A program made the translations under genes and the position numbers. Shown here piece after piece: positions 10,963 to 21,112 of a DNA stretch of 64,000 nucleotides; within the stretch, counting starts at the first letter, position 1, and each line of letters begins with the position of its first letter. This stretch comes from Leptospira gomenensis (GTDB lineage: Bacteria > Spirochaetota > Leptospiria > Leptospirales > Leptospiraceae), in the NCBI RefSeq assembly GCF_004770155.1, contig NZ_RQFA01000048.1, forward strand, positions 120,110 to 184,109. The letters are read 5' to 3'. A model generated the notes under the pieces. The model saw nothing but the letters and a program-made list of their open reading frames with translations, was not told the origin of the DNA and did not search any database.

Positions 10963-11816
10963 AACTTACCTCCCGATTCGGAAAGTTTCAACCGATAATC
11001 CGCGCATTCCAGATGAATCTCCTTGGTCATTTCCTTCAGCCTGGAATAAATCCTTCCCTCCGCTTTATCCTTCCATTCCGCGGGGGAAGTGTTCGAAGTG
11101 ATGATGGTGAGTTTTTCCTGTTCGTATCTCGCATCGATCAGATCGTATAATTTCGAGTTGGACCAATCGGATTCCTTTTGAACTCCGAAATCGTCTAACA
11201 CCAATACTTCGACTTCTGCAAACATGGTTTCGATCGTTTTTTCCATTCCGTGCGTCTCGGAATCCTTCTGATACGTATCGCGAAGTGTGTTGAGAAAGTC
11301 TCGATTGATCTTGGCGTATTTACAATTCGTCTTATATCTAAAAATCAATTCGTTTAAAATGATACACGCAAGAAGCGTCTTCCCTGTGCCGGGTCCGCCC
11401 CAAAGATACAAACCTTGCGAATGTACGTCCGCGTCCGCCCAACGGTTCACCAAATCGTCCGCCCAATCGTGTGCGATCGTGAACGAAATTCCCACCGCGG
11501 GACTGTGATCCGCCTGATCGAGGGTCCGATAACGGTATTTCGGAGGAATTCCAGATTTTTTGAATATACTTTCCAAGGCCCCCAATTCCATTCTCGCGTT
11601 GTGACAAACACAGGGAACCATCTTCCTCGAAGTGTCGTCGTAGACTCTCCAAGGAGGTTTTCCCTGACAGGGACAATTCTCCGCAATACAACGACAAATG
11701 GAAAGAACTCCCGCGCTCGAACCGGGAACGTGTTCCGTAAGCGTAAATCCGACTCCTGCGCATTGCGGACAATCGGGGCTTCCTTCTCGAACGGGAGTGT
11801 ATTTTTTGAGAATCAT
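10959..11816 (-). CDS. DnaC/IstB-like AAA+ ATPase with N-terminal Cys-rich domain
   Basis: About 285 residues from the ATG at 11816. An upstream ATG at 11933 would add 39 residues with no ribosome site, so it is not used. The N-terminal ~100 residues carry Cys pairs (CPQC, CRC, CPC, CVC), probably zinc ribbons. Then comes a AAA+ core: Walker A GGPGTGKT, Walker B LVLDDFG, and a sensor ITSN. This is the architecture of DnaC/DnaI-type helicase loaders: it may load the replicative helicase. IstB is less likely because no transposase is adjacent. It heads the operon folK-panB-DAHP synthase. Confidence 0.82.
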   Translation of the reverse strand: MILKKYTPVREGSPDCPQCAGVGFTLTEHVPGSSAGVLSICRCIAENCPCQGKPPWRVYDDTSRKMVPCVCHNARMELGALESIFKKSGIPPKYRYRTLDQADHSPAVGISFTIAHDWADDLVNRWADADVHSQGLYLWGGPGTGKTLLACIILNELIFRYKTNCKYAKINRDFLNTLRDTYQKDSETHGMEKTIETMFAEVEVLVLDDFGVQKESDWSNSKLYDLIDARYEQEKLTIITSNTSPAEWKDKAEGRIYSRLKEMTKEIHLECADYRLKLSESGGKL

Positions 11817-13041
<1,225 letters not shown>

Positions 13042-13070
13042 CTTCTCTCTTTCAATCTAAAAGAAATGGG

Positions 13071-13101
13071 AACCCTGCCCTTCAAACGGCGGGGTTTTTT
13101 T
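13071..13101 (+). terminator. Rho-independent terminator of fcpA
   Basis: AACCCTGCC (13071-13079) pairs with GGCGGGGTT (13088-13096), with one G-U pair and an 8-nt loop, followed by a run of seven T. It lies 30 bp after the fcpA stop, fitting a highly expressed single-gene transcript. Confidence 0.9.
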
Positions 13102-13409
13102 ATTTCCCCATCGCCCTACCGGAATTTTTTTTCGGCAATCAACAATGAATCCAAAAATCCGCGTTTCACGAACGAATTCCGATCGGATTCGTACGAGGAT
13201 TTAGCGTTCATAAAATACTCGGAAAAAAATCCGTGTCCATCGTTCTCGTTTCACAAAGCAGCAAGTTTACGAAAAACGTTTTTTCAATTCCGTTCGGAAT
13301 CAAACGTTTCCCCGCTGAAATGAAACCCTTGGAACAAAACGTCGATCGATCGTTTATTTATGGACTAAATCGAACGATCCGTTAGCGTTCGAACGAAAGA
13401 GGTATTGTG
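13102..13409. other. Intergenic stretch without recognisable feature
   Basis: Roughly 300 bp between the fcpA terminator and the next gene. It is relatively A/T-rich, with scattered stops in all frames apart from a short plus-strand frame of low-complexity Phe/Ser/Lys composition that looks non-coding. No repeat, RNA gene or clear promoter was seen. Confidence 0.4.
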
Positions 13410-13811
13410 ATGCTCCTTCCGGAAAAAATATTGATCATAGCGGGTGTATTAAATTTGGCATACGGAAGTTTTACGGGATTTCCGTATGCGTTGGCGAGGA
13501 AAAAGGCGGAGTTTCCTTCGCGATATTTGCAGGCAGCACATATCGGATCTTTGATGCAAGGCGCAATGCTTTTAGGACTCGTAGTCGCATTCCGTTACGC
13601 GAATTTATCGGAAACCCTCGCTTTGGCCGGTGCCGCCTTATTTGCCGTTTCCTCGGCTTTTCTCGCACTCAAAGACACGGTAAATTGGTTGCAGGGAATC
13701 AAGGACGAATTTAAGGAAAATCCGATCTTAGGAAAATCGTTCGGTGCAGCGGGAGTAACGACCAACCTAGCGGGTATTCTGGTGATCGTATACGGAGTGT
13801 TAATCGCCTAA
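13410..13811 (+). CDS. Small four-TM membrane protein, function unknown
   Basis: 133 residues with four predicted membrane segments (about 5-25, 45-65, 72-90, 112-132). A GTG directly precedes the ATG; AAAGAGG lies 7 nt before the ATG. Loops carry FPYALARKK and an AAHIGSLMQG stretch with a His and Gly inside the second helix. The size and topology recall small HabA-like membrane mutases, but I cannot support a catalytic assignment. No close neighbour on the same strand. Confidence 0.65.
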   Translation: MLLPEKILIIAGVLNLAYGSFTGFPYALARKKAEFPSRYLQAAHIGSLMQGAMLLGLVVAFRYANLSETLALAGAALFAVSSAFLALKDTVNWLQGIKDEFKENPILGKSFGAAGVTTNLAGILVIVYGVLIA

Positions 13812-13846
13812 TATTTGTTATACGATTGTTCGAGAAGATCCCGGGC

Positions 13847-14953
13847 TCATTCGACGACCCGGAACTCGATTGCAGCCTTCGGATTGCCGTTGATATGAAC
13901 TTCGATCCGATGTTTCCCCGGAACGTGAACTCTCGTGGTCATCTGTTTAAAGGATTGTTTTTTATCGTAACGGACGGATTCGCCCGGTAAAAACGTCCTT
14001 TCGTCGATTTGAAAAACCTTTATGGAGGTTTTGCCGGAAACTTTCGCGTATTCGATCTTATATTCGATGCGAAATAAACGAGGAATTTTTTCCTTGGACA
14101 CCGCGTCGAAACCGAATCGAAGATCGCTGCCGATACGCACCGTTTTCGGTTCGATCCTAAAATTGCGAACCTCGGCGTTGATACGATCTTTGAATCCGAA
14201 AATCGAAAGAGCCCTTTTATTTCCTCCTTTTAAAAGACCGCGTAACGCGTGTTTGAGCAGCGCGTCCCGTTCCTCCGAAAAACCGATCCAACGTTCGGCG
14301 ATATCTAACACCAATTCGGGATGATCTTTGGAGATGTCGTTGAGATGATTGGCGACGCTCCTACGTACGACCTCGTCGGAGTCGTCCTTCAAATTTTCTA
14401 AAATCGGAAGAGTTTTTCCGGGGTCGTTCTTTAAACCGGGCACGCCCATTCCCCAAGGAAGCCTAGGTCTACTTCCTTCCGAAGCAAGCCGACGAACGGC
14501 AGGATTTTCGTGCAAGGACCAATTCAACATTTGTTTCCAAGTGAGATCGGGATGTCGGATTAAAAAAGGACGAATCGAAAATTCGCACGAAATCAATCGT
14601 GTAATTCTTTCGGTGGCGACCATCGCCTCTTCGGGGTGATCCATTCCTTTGAGTTCCACGACGTCCCCCAAAAAAATCGTAAGGAAAACTTCCTTTCCTT
14701 CGAAAAGAGGATCGATACGATCCGTTATCCGAAGAAGAATCGGAACCGCTTTGGGAAAAGATATCGGAAGTTCCTCGGCCAACACCTCTGCGATCCTGCG
14801 AATCCTTTGTTTGAGTTCAAGTTGATTCCAATCCTTTCGTTTGAATCTGCGGATCCAATCCTCCGCGGAAATTCCTTTGATTTCTTTGGAGAACGTCGTT
14901 GCGATTTTTTCGAGAACACGTGGAGTATAAAGATCTTTTAATAAGTCCGACAT
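13847..14953 (-). CDS. DNA alkylation repair protein, AlkC/AlkD HEAT-repeat family
   Basis: A 368-residue protein built of helical HEAT-like repeats. The central segment LASEGSRPRLPWG is typical of AlkC-type DNA alkylation repair proteins, and the DDSDEVVRRSVANHLNDI repeat follows. The C-terminal ~100 residues are beta-rich (RIEPKTVRIGSDLRFGF; GKHRIEVHINGN), resembling an Ig-like domain seen in some AlkC proteins. These glycosylases remove N3- and N7-alkylated bases without flipping the base. It is monocistronic, with no ada or alkA nearby. Confidence 0.82.
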   Translation of the reverse strand: MSDLLKDLYTPRVLEKIATTFSKEIKGISAEDWIRRFKRKDWNQLELKQRIRRIAEVLAEELPISFPKAVPILLRITDRIDPLFEGKEVFLTIFLGDVVELKGMDHPEEAMVATERITRLISCEFSIRPFLIRHPDLTWKQMLNWSLHENPAVRRLASEGSRPRLPWGMGVPGLKNDPGKTLPILENLKDDSDEVVRRSVANHLNDISKDHPELVLDIAERWIGFSEERDALLKHALRGLLKGGNKRALSIFGFKDRINAEVRNFRIEPKTVRIGSDLRFGFDAVSKEKIPRLFRIEYKIEYAKVSGKTSIKVFQIDERTFLPGESVRYDKKQSFKQMTTRVHVPGKHRIEVHINGNPKAAIEFRVVE

Positions 14954-15099
14954 CGGGGCCCTTCCCTGCTCGAATCGTTTTGAACGTCTTAAAACGGAAC
15001 GAATAACACGGAGTTTGTTTAAGGATTTACGGATCCTTTATTTATTCGGGATCGAATTTTATCCACTCGAAATTCGATCCCTGCGAAACAGGGTTGGCT

Positions 15100-15492
15100 T
15101 TAAGCAAGCAAGAGACAAAGTAAGGCGAGCAAAAAAGTGATCGGCGTAAAAAGAATCGTTTCCAGGCTATCGACCGCCAGAAGATTTCCCGCGGTATTAA
15201 ACGAAAACAAAACCGATAAAATCAAAAGCGCCAGCCTACCGAATTTCGGCGTAAGGTTCTTGTGTAAAGTTCCGCGGCGAATCAAAACTATATAAATAAA
15301 CGAAATATTAAGCGAAATCGATATCAGCTCGAAAATATACATTTCTCGAATCGTTCGCAGCCGTCCTCCCCAGACGATCGAATACGGAACTAAACCGAAT
15401 ACCACGCAACAATGAAATAATATTACCGCGGCAAACAGTAGGATTAAAACGTTCGAAATTTTTTTTTGAATCTTTGTGTCTTTTAAAAACAT
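15100..15492 (-). CDS. Small membrane protein downstream of tlyA
   Basis: A 130-residue protein with four hydrophobic helices (about residues 12-33, 46-68, 82-98, 108-128). I chose the ATG at 15492, 4 bp after the tlyA stop; a longer frame would run back into tlyA and make no sense as a leader. It has no recognisable motif and a hydrophobic Leu-rich C-terminus. It is the last gene of the prenyl synthase-tlyA unit. Function unknown. Confidence 0.6.
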   Translation of the reverse strand: MFLKDTKIQKKISNVLILLFAAVILFHCCVVFGLVPYSIVWGGRLRTIREMYIFELISISLNISFIYIVLIRRGTLHKNLTPKFGRLALLILSVLFSFNTAGNLLAVDSLETILFTPITFLLALLCLLLA

Positions 15493-15496
15493 AGAA

Positions 15497-16276
15497 TTAG
15501 GGTTTCCAGTAGAGTAATATTTCCTTGTTTCCGTCACGCCCTTCGATGGGAGACCATTCCAATCCCGAAACCGACGCACCGATCTCCCGTTTTAAAAATC
15601 TACAGAGAGAAAGTACGATTCGAAATCGAATCTTAGAATCGCGCAAAACTCCTTTTACCAAATCCCGCTCGTCAACCTCGAACTGCGGCTTAACCAGAGA
15701 AACACATTCAACTTTCGGAATATTCAATTCCTTTGAAAAACGAGAGATCACCGGAAAAACGGAACGAAGCGAGATAAAACTCAGATCCATAACGATCAGA
15801 ATCGCATCCGGATCGGGAACCTCCCTCCTATTTTTTTCCCATTCGATTTCTGAAGATGAAAGATGTTTAAGATGAAACCGATCCTTGACGACGACGGATT
15901 GATGATTCCGCAGACGTTCGGCAAGTTGACCGTAACCCACGTCGCAGGAAAAAACTTTCCAAGCCCCTTTTTCCAAAAGGACCTGCGTAAAACCTCCGGT
16001 CGAGGCGCCCAAGTCCACACACAACCTTCCTTTTGCGGAAATCGGAAACGTTTCGAAAGCCTTAAGAAGTTTATAAGCCCCTCGGCTAACGTATTCCGGA
16101 ATCACGTTCAAGATCCGAATTTTGGAATCCACCGAAAACGTCAGACCTACCTTCGTGATCTTCTGTTCGTTTATCAAAACCGAACCGGAAAGGATCAAAC
16201 TTCGCGCTTTTTCGATTGTTTCCGCTAAACCTTTTTTAAGGAGAAGCGCATCGAGCCTAATTTTTTCTTTGCCCAA
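15497..16276 (-). CDS. tlyA: TlyA-family rRNA 2'-O-methyltransferase
   Basis: 259 residues: an N-terminal S4 RNA-binding domain ([19 protein letters not shown], residues 7-60), then an FtsJ/RrmJ-type SAM methyltransferase with SAM-binding [19 protein letters not shown] and downstream KPQFE. TlyA methylates ribose of rRNA at the subunit interface in other bacteria; homologues were once called haemolysins. It starts with TTG inside the end of the prenyl synthase gene (20-bp overlap). The pairing of tlyA with a prenyl synthase is widespread in bacteria. Confidence 0.92.
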   Translation of the reverse strand: MGKEKIRLDALLLKKGLAETIEKARSLILSGSVLINEQKITKVGLTFSVDSKIRILNVIPEYVSRGAYKLLKAFETFPISAKGRLCVDLGASTGGFTQVLLEKGAWKVFSCDVGYGQLAERLRNHQSVVVKDRFHLKHLSSSEIEWEKNRREVPDPDAILIVMDLSFISLRSVFPVISRFSKELNIPKVECVSLVKPQFEVDERDLVKGVLRDSKIRFRIVLSLCRFLKREIGASVSGLEWSPIEGRDGNKEILLYWKP

Positions 16277-17201
16277 TGTATTCCGGTAATTCCTGAAAGA
16301 ATATTTTTTCCTCCGGCGAAGACGAAAAACTCCCCGCGGTTTCGGACAATCGATCCTGAAGTTCGTGCACCATTGCCTTACAACTGTCTATACCGTATAA
16401 CAACGGAAAGGTGATCTTGCCCGATTTCTCGTCCTTACCCGGCGTTTTGCCGAGGTTTTCTTGGGTTCCTTCCACGTCCAATATATCGTCCGTAATCTGG
16501 AACATCAACCCTAGATCATCACCGTATCGCGACAACAACTCTTCCCGATCCTTCCAATCCGGGCGAAGTCTGTTTCCCAAAAGCAGCGAAGATCGGATCA
16601 AAGCCCCGGTTTTTAAACGGTGTGTCGTATGTAATAACTCTTTCATATCCCGTTCGCCGTTAAATGAGGTAGATTCGTTTTCACGTTCCATCTGTAAATC
16701 GTAAATCTGTCCGGAAACCATCCCGGGCGCTCCGGAGCCGGCATGCAGAATTTCTAATAAATTAGAATGTAATATTCTATCTTCTTCTTTTACTTCCACC
16801 TTAGAAATCAGAAAAAACGCAAACGAATTGAGGGCGTCTCCGGCGAGAATCGCGGTGGATTCAGGAAATTTTTTATGAAGCGTGGGAATTCCCCTTCTAA
16901 AGTCGTCGTCGTCCATACACGGAAGATCGTCGTGAATCAGAGAATAGGTATGAATACATTCCAAAGCCGAACCCAGATAAAGAACGTCCGAGGATTTTTT
17001 CGATTGCTCGGGATCTCCGTAGGAAGCGGCGGCCAAAACCGGTCTCAAACGTTTTCCTCCCGCCGTTAAACTGTATTTCATCGCTTCGAAAAGTTCTGGG
17101 GCCGACTTCTGCGACAGCAGCGGAATCGTCCGCGACTTCAAAAACGTTTCGAACGAAGAACGATAGGATTGGAATAACTCGGAAAATTCGGGACGGTTCA
17201 C
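16257..17201 (-). CDS. ispA: Short-chain polyprenyl (farnesyl/geranyl) diphosphate synthase
   Basis: 314 residues with both Asp-rich motifs of trans-prenyl synthases: the first, [14 protein letters not shown], and the second, DDILD, within [19 protein letters not shown] near residue 55 is the IPP-binding segment. The two residues between the Asp pairs and the motif spacing fit the bacterial type II FPP synthase. The product feeds quinones and undecaprenyl phosphate. GTG start. First gene of an operon with tlyA. Product chain length cannot be fixed by eye. Confidence 0.9.
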   Translation of the reverse strand: MNRPEFSELFQSYRSSFETFLKSRTIPLLSQKSAPELFEAMKYSLTAGGKRLRPVLAAASYGDPEQSKKSSDVLYLGSALECIHTYSLIHDDLPCMDDDDFRRGIPTLHKKFPESTAILAGDALNSFAFFLISKVEVKEEDRILHSNLLEILHAGSGAPGMVSGQIYDLQMERENESTSFNGERDMKELLHTTHRLKTGALIRSSLLLGNRLRPDWKDREELLSRYGDDLGLMFQITDDILDVEGTQENLGKTPGKDEKSGKITFPLLYGIDSCKAMVHELQDRLSETAGSFSSSPEEKIFFQELPEYIGQRKN

Positions 17202-17252
17202 GTTCGTTCCAGACTTAAACGAATCTTAGAAATGTAAAGCAATCTCCGTTTA

Positions 17253-18272
17253 TCACTTCACTTTCAAGACGACCTTTCCGACGGAAGTTCCCGATTGGAA
17301 ATATTTCAAAGCCGCATCTATTTCTTCGAAAGAAAATTTTCTGCCGATCAAAGGAGGCGCCAGGTCGAGTTTGACTAAACCGCTTAAACTTTTCGTCAAT
17401 TTCTCGACTTTGTCGTAGAGCCAGATCAGATTGAATCCCATAACGGATTTATTATCCGAGACCATCTTCATCGGATCCAGCTTCGGTCTGGAAATATATT
17501 TATAAACCAATGCGGGCCAATTTACGGAGCTTCCGGAGCCCATCATATCCGCCGCGCCGTAGACGATCATACGTCCCATAGGAGCCATAACTTCGTAACT
17601 ATCGCGGAAAATTTTCCCGCCGATACATTCCAAGACGAGATCTAGGTCTTTTCCTGCGAGCGAATTACGCAGATCCTCCGCAAAACGGACGGAACGAACG
17701 ATCTGTCCGTCGTAGCCTTCCTTTTTCAAAAGATCGAGTTTAGCGGGAGAACCGATCGTTCCGATCGTAGATGCTCCGAATTTTTTGGCGATTCGATTGG
17801 CGTAAATGCCCACTCCTCCCGCAGCGCTGTGGATCAAAACCGTTTGCCCTTTTTGCAGATCACCAAGAGCGACTAACGCGTAGTATGCGGTTAATCCCTG
17901 GACCAAAAATCCCGCGCCCTGATCGAAATCCCATTTCGGTGGAAGTTTAAAAACGTATCTAGAGTCGATATTCAAATGAGAAACATACGCGCCGAAACGC
18001 GTTACTCCCATGACCTTATCCTTCTTTTTCAAGTTTTTTACTTTTTTACCAGCCGCGACGATCGTACCAGAATATTCCAAACCGGGTATAAATTCTCCTT
18101 TCGGAGTCGCGCTGTATAAACCTTGGATCGCGAAAAGGTCGGCGAAATTCAAACCGATGGAATGAACTTCTACCTGTACTTCGTCGTCTTTCGGTTCGGA
18201 TAAATGATCGCGAACAAGTTCTACGTTTTCTAAGGATCCTTTTTTACGGACAAGGGCGACGGTTCTTTGCAT
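17253..18272 (-). CDS. Zinc-binding-dehydrogenase-family quinone oxidoreductase (VAT-1-like)
   Basis: 339 residues of the medium-chain dehydrogenase/reductase fold: an N-terminal GroES-like domain ([19 protein letters not shown]) and an NADP-binding Rossmann domain with [17 protein letters not shown] near residue 148. The catalytic-zinc Cys/His ligands of true alcohol dehydrogenases are absent, as in quinone oxidoreductases. [19 protein letters not shown] resembles the VAT-1 subgroup. Probably an NADPH-dependent reductase of quinones or enones. Single gene with its own promoter region. Confidence 0.85.
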   Translation of the reverse strand: MQRTVALVRKKGSLENVELVRDHLSEPKDDEVQVEVHSIGLNFADLFAIQGLYSATPKGEFIPGLEYSGTIVAAGKKVKNLKKKDKVMGVTRFGAYVSHLNIDSRYVFKLPPKWDFDQGAGFLVQGLTAYYALVALGDLQKGQTVLIHSAAGGVGIYANRIAKKFGASTIGTIGSPAKLDLLKKEGYDGQIVRSVRFAEDLRNSLAGKDLDLVLECIGGKIFRDSYEVMAPMGRMIVYGAADMMGSGSSVNWPALVYKYISRPKLDPMKMVSDNKSVMGFNLIWLYDKVEKLTKSLSGLVKLDLAPPLIGRKFSFEEIDAALKYFQSGTSVGKVVLKVK

Positions 18273-18587
18273 GACAAGGTTTTAAGGACGGAAAGTCTAA
18301 GAGCAAGAAATTTTTGACGAAACTTAGAAGCGCGTGATCGAACCGTTCCGTTCAATAAGGAATCGATCGAAACTCTGCTGAATAAGGTGGAATACGTTCC
18401 TTTCGTACTTCGGTCGAGGTAGATGATTCCTTATCGATACTTACGGTCCGCTTAAGATTTTCGATCTCACCGACAAACTGAATACCGAATCCTTCATCGA
18501 AGAACTTCGACACAAACGAAGAATTTCGATCTTTTTCATTCGAACGACTCGTTTTCTGATTTCAAAATAAAGCCATCTTTCAGGAAA
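18273..18587. pseudogene. Divergent intergenic region with possible coding relics
   Basis: A 315-bp gap between divergent genes. Two plus-strand fragments read like protein. Codons from 18339 give a segment containing NKESIETLLNKVEYVPFV and end at TAG 18420-18422. In another frame, codons from 18430 give [18 protein letters not shown] and end at TAA just before the next gene. They may be two halves of one decayed gene joined by a lost frame. I do not recognise the parent protein. The evidence is only composition and codon-like texture. Confidence 0.3.
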
Positions 18588-19097
18588 ATGATAAACGGCA
18601 AAAAAAGTTTGCAATCAAACTATATGAATTTTTGGAAAAGACTACGATTTTATTTTTTCAACTTTTATCCTCCGTATTTCGGAGCCGGAATCCGTTATCA
18701 AAGTCTCAGCAAGGACTTCACACACTTTCGATTGACGATGAAATTGCGTTGGTGGAACCGCAACTTAGTGGGAACACATTTCGGAGGTTCCTTATATTCG
18801 ATGTGTGATCCGTTCTACATGTTGATTTTAATGGAGAATTTGGGAGAAGACTACATCGTCTGGGACAAGGCTGCGACGATCCGTTTTATCAGCCCTGGCA
18901 CGGGAACCGTCTACGCGGATTTTCAAATCGATCGATCCGAGATCGAAAGAATCAGAAAAGAAGCGGACGAAAAAAGAAAGTTGGATGCGTTCTTCCAAAC
19001 CAAGGTTTACGATCTAAAAACCGGAAAAGTAATCGCCGAACTCGACAAGGTCGTTTACGTACGAAGAAAGGAAAGGATTAAAAAGGAAAGGAATTAG
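18588..19097 (+). CDS. DUF4442 / PaaI-thioesterase-like hotdog protein
   Basis: 169 residues with the single hotdog-fold pattern: [20 protein letters not shown], in which the HFGG turn and helix match the substrate-binding helix of DUF4442 and PaaI-like thioesterases, then [14 protein letters not shown]. The N-terminus is basic and aromatic, which may bring it to the membrane. Likely acts on acyl-CoA or acyl-ACP. CAGGAAA precedes the ATG; a second in-frame ATG 36 bp on is possible. Single gene. Catalytic residues of this family are not well defined, so activity is inferred. Confidence 0.72.
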   Translation: MINGKKSLQSNYMNFWKRLRFYFFNFYPPYFGAGIRYQSLSKDFTHFRLTMKLRWWNRNLVGTHFGGSLYSMCDPFYMLILMENLGEDYIVWDKAATIRFISPGTGTVYADFQIDRSEIERIRKEADEKRKLDAFFQTKVYDLKTGKVIAELDKVVYVRRKERIKKERN

Positions 19098-19267
19098 AAA
19101 CGATAATTTCTATTTTCTTATGATCGATCCGATTGCCGAGCGAAAGTAAAAAATAAAACGGAATCGGTTCGGTTTATCGGATTCGAAAATAATACGAAGG
19201 CGGTTTTTTCGTTCCGACCGCCCTCCTATTCAAAACTTAAACTAACAACGCGCCCCCGACCGAACTT

Positions 19268-20425
19268 TCAGCGATTTCCGATTTTTTCGGAAGTCCATCG
19301 ATAAACGAGCATCGAAAACGAAACCGCGAACATAAAAAATCCTACGAATAAAAAGAAAAGTTTAACCGCGGTAACCCCTCCCGTAAAAGCGGCGATCCCT
19401 TCCGGAACCTTGGGCCAAACATTCAAAAAATAGAACATAAGAGAATTCTCAAGTAGGTCGAATACCAAAAAACCGTAGGAGAAAAGATTCAAAGAAACGG
19501 GAAGATTAAACCGAACTGCGGCCTTCGTATAAATTCCTCCGAAACAAAAAATCAAAGGGAACGGAAAAACCATATCGACCACGTCGATCCAAAAATATAG
19601 ACTCCTGCCCGATTCCCCGTAAACTCCGAATACCTCGAAAAAATCCTGCGCTGTGGAAAATGGTCGGAAGTCCATTTTTTTCGGAAGTTGTATTCCGTCG
19701 GATATCGGAATCGCTTTTTCCAAAATCTGCATGGTCCCCGCACAAATCATAGCCAGTATAAAAAAAACGAGAACCGTTTTAGCGGAGGTGAATTTTAAAA
19801 ACACCTCACTCGATTTTTGAAACAAAGGCGCGGCTTTAGAGTTTAGGACAAATGCGGTGACGACCATGGAAATCGGAAATAAAAACCCGCTTGAAACATA
19901 ACGAAAAAATAATATAGATGCGATCATTAAAAACGGAAGGATCATAAAAACGATGCCTTCCGTTTTTCTTTCCGAACGCATTTTGAATCCCAAAAACGGG
20001 AACGCGAACGAAAGTAGGAAAATCGAAGGCGCTTCGATCCAATAAAAACCTACGATTTCGACCGATTCTCCGAAAAAATTTCCGCCCCAATACGCGATAA
20101 AATCTCCGAAAAGCGCGATGGAAAAAAGCGCAAGAACGGACCGGAAAATCTTCCTCGATACTGCGGGAAAAAAACCCGTTCGGTCCAGTTCGAATAAACC
20201 GAAAAGAATTCCGATATACACGAGGATAGCCATTCGTCCGAAAAAATAATAGTCGGAAGTGTGCGGAGCGTAGTCCATCCTCAATCTTAAAAAAACGGAA
20301 ACGAATTCCTGCGTTTTCAAAAGGTAGGAAGGGGAATTCGCTCCGTTCCAAATCAGGGACTGTATCGGAGTTAACGGTAAAATCAAGAACGACGCAAAAA
20401 GGGAAACGATTGCGGAAAGTTTCAT
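19268..20425 (-). CDS. Multi-pass membrane protein divergent from marR
   Basis: 385 residues with about ten hydrophobic segments spread over the whole length and short polar loops; longest loop near residues 250-290. The first segment is close to the N-terminus with no cleavable-looking site. I do not recognise the family. It faces the MarR gene, and the 102-bp space between them holds two near-identical palindromes, one 24 bp from each start codon. It is therefore very probably the main target of that regulator. Under the usual MarR logic it could be involved in export or membrane stress, but the sequence does not show this. Confidence 0.7.
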   Translation of the reverse strand: MKLSAIVSLFASFLILPLTPIQSLIWNGANSPSYLLKTQEFVSVFLRLRMDYAPHTSDYYFFGRMAILVYIGILFGLFELDRTGFFPAVSRKIFRSVLALFSIALFGDFIAYWGGNFFGESVEIVGFYWIEAPSIFLLSFAFPFLGFKMRSERKTEGIVFMILPFLMIASILFFRYVSSGFLFPISMVVTAFVLNSKAAPLFQKSSEVFLKFTSAKTVLVFFILAMICAGTMQILEKAIPISDGIQLPKKMDFRPFSTAQDFFEVFGVYGESGRSLYFWIDVVDMVFPFPLIFCFGGIYTKAAVRFNLPVSLNLFSYGFLVFDLLENSLMFYFLNVWPKVPEGIAAFTGGVTAVKLFFLFVGFFMFAVSFSMLVYRWTSEKIGNR

Positions 20426-20448
20426 AGATTCTCCTGAAATAAAATATT

Positions 20449-20464
20449 ATCTTGATATCAAGAT
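20449..20464. promoter_or_regulatory. MarR operator 1 (palindrome)
   Basis: A perfect 16-bp palindrome with core CTTGATATCAAG, 24 bp upstream of the membrane-protein start. Its centre is 42 bp from that of the second palindrome, about four helical turns, so two dimers could bind the same DNA face. MarR proteins bind palindromes of this length. Confidence 0.75.
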
Positions 20465-20492
20465 TCTTTTCGTCAAATCAAATGACATTTAT

Positions 20493-20504
20493 CTTGACGT
20501 CAAG
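20493..20504. promoter_or_regulatory. MarR operator 2 (palindrome)
   Basis: Perfect 12-bp palindrome CTTGACGTCAAG, differing from operator 1 only in the two central bases, 24 bp upstream of the marR ATG. It suggests autoregulation of marR together with control of the divergent membrane-protein gene. Confidence 0.75.
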
Positions 20505-20527
20505 TTAAATTCGCAAAAAAAGGGATT

Positions 20528-21034
20528 ATGAAATCCAAAAAGGCGGAAGATCACGTCGATTTTATCCTTCGTCAATGGTCGGAAGAACGGCCGGATCTGG
20601 ACACGACGGCAATGGGAACGATCGGACGAATTCATCGATTGTCTTCGATTTTTTTTTACAACGTGCACAAGGAAGTTTTCGAAAATCACGGTTTGGCGGC
20701 GCCGGAATTCGACGTCATGGCCGCGCTTTTACGAAGCGGGAAACCGTATAAAAAATCTCCTGGAGAATTGCTTTCCACCTTGATGATCACTTCGGGAACG
20801 ATGACGAATCGGATCGATCGTTTGGAATCTTTGGGTTGGGTTCAACGCGAACCCGATCCCAACGACCGAAGAGGAATTTTGATCGGTCTTACTGCGGAGG
20901 GAAAAAACGTAATTTCAAAAACGCTTTCGGATCACGTCAAAAGCGGACAAAAGATGATGAGTTCACTTTCGGAAAAGGAACAACAGGAACTTTCCAAACT
21001 TCTGAGAAAACTTCTGATTCATTTCGAAGAATGA
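20528..21034 (+). CDS. MarR-family transcriptional regulator
   Basis: 168 residues with a typical MarR winged helix: AAPEFDVMAAL (helix 1 region), SPGELLSTLMITSGTMTNRIDRLESLGWV (recognition helix TSGTMTNRIDRL), and the wing DPNDRRG near residue 118. Dimerisation helices flank the domain. It probably binds the two palindromes just upstream and represses itself and the divergent membrane-protein gene, released by a small ligand. No conserved Cys stands out, so oxidant sensing is not supported. Confidence 0.9.
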   Translation: MKSKKAEDHVDFILRQWSEERPDLDTTAMGTIGRIHRLSSIFFYNVHKEVFENHGLAAPEFDVMAALLRSGKPYKKSPGELLSTLMITSGTMTNRIDRLESLGWVQREPDPNDRRGILIGLTAEGKNVISKTLSDHVKSGQKMMSSLSEKEQQELSKLLRKLLIHFEE

Positions 21035-21066
21035 GTTTCGATTTCTCCGTATCGGAGATTTCGACA

Positions 21067-21104
21067 CAAGAATTCCGATTCCCGACTCGGAACCGGAATT
21101 CTTG
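21067..21104. terminator. Bidirectional stem-loop between marR and nemA-like gene
   Basis: CAAGAATTCCG (21067-21077) pairs perfectly with CGGAATTCTTG (21094-21104) across a 16-nt loop, in the short space between two convergent genes. There is no long U-tract, so termination strength is uncertain. Confidence 0.65.
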
Positions 21105-21112
21105 ATTTCGGA

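Noticed and set aside
10959..11816. IstB of an IS21-type element
   Set aside because: No transposase, no terminal repeats, and the gene is coupled to biosynthetic genes.
13066..13323. 85-codon plus-strand frame after fcpA
   Set aside because: It begins inside the fcpA terminator stem and has low-complexity Phe/Ser/Lys composition.
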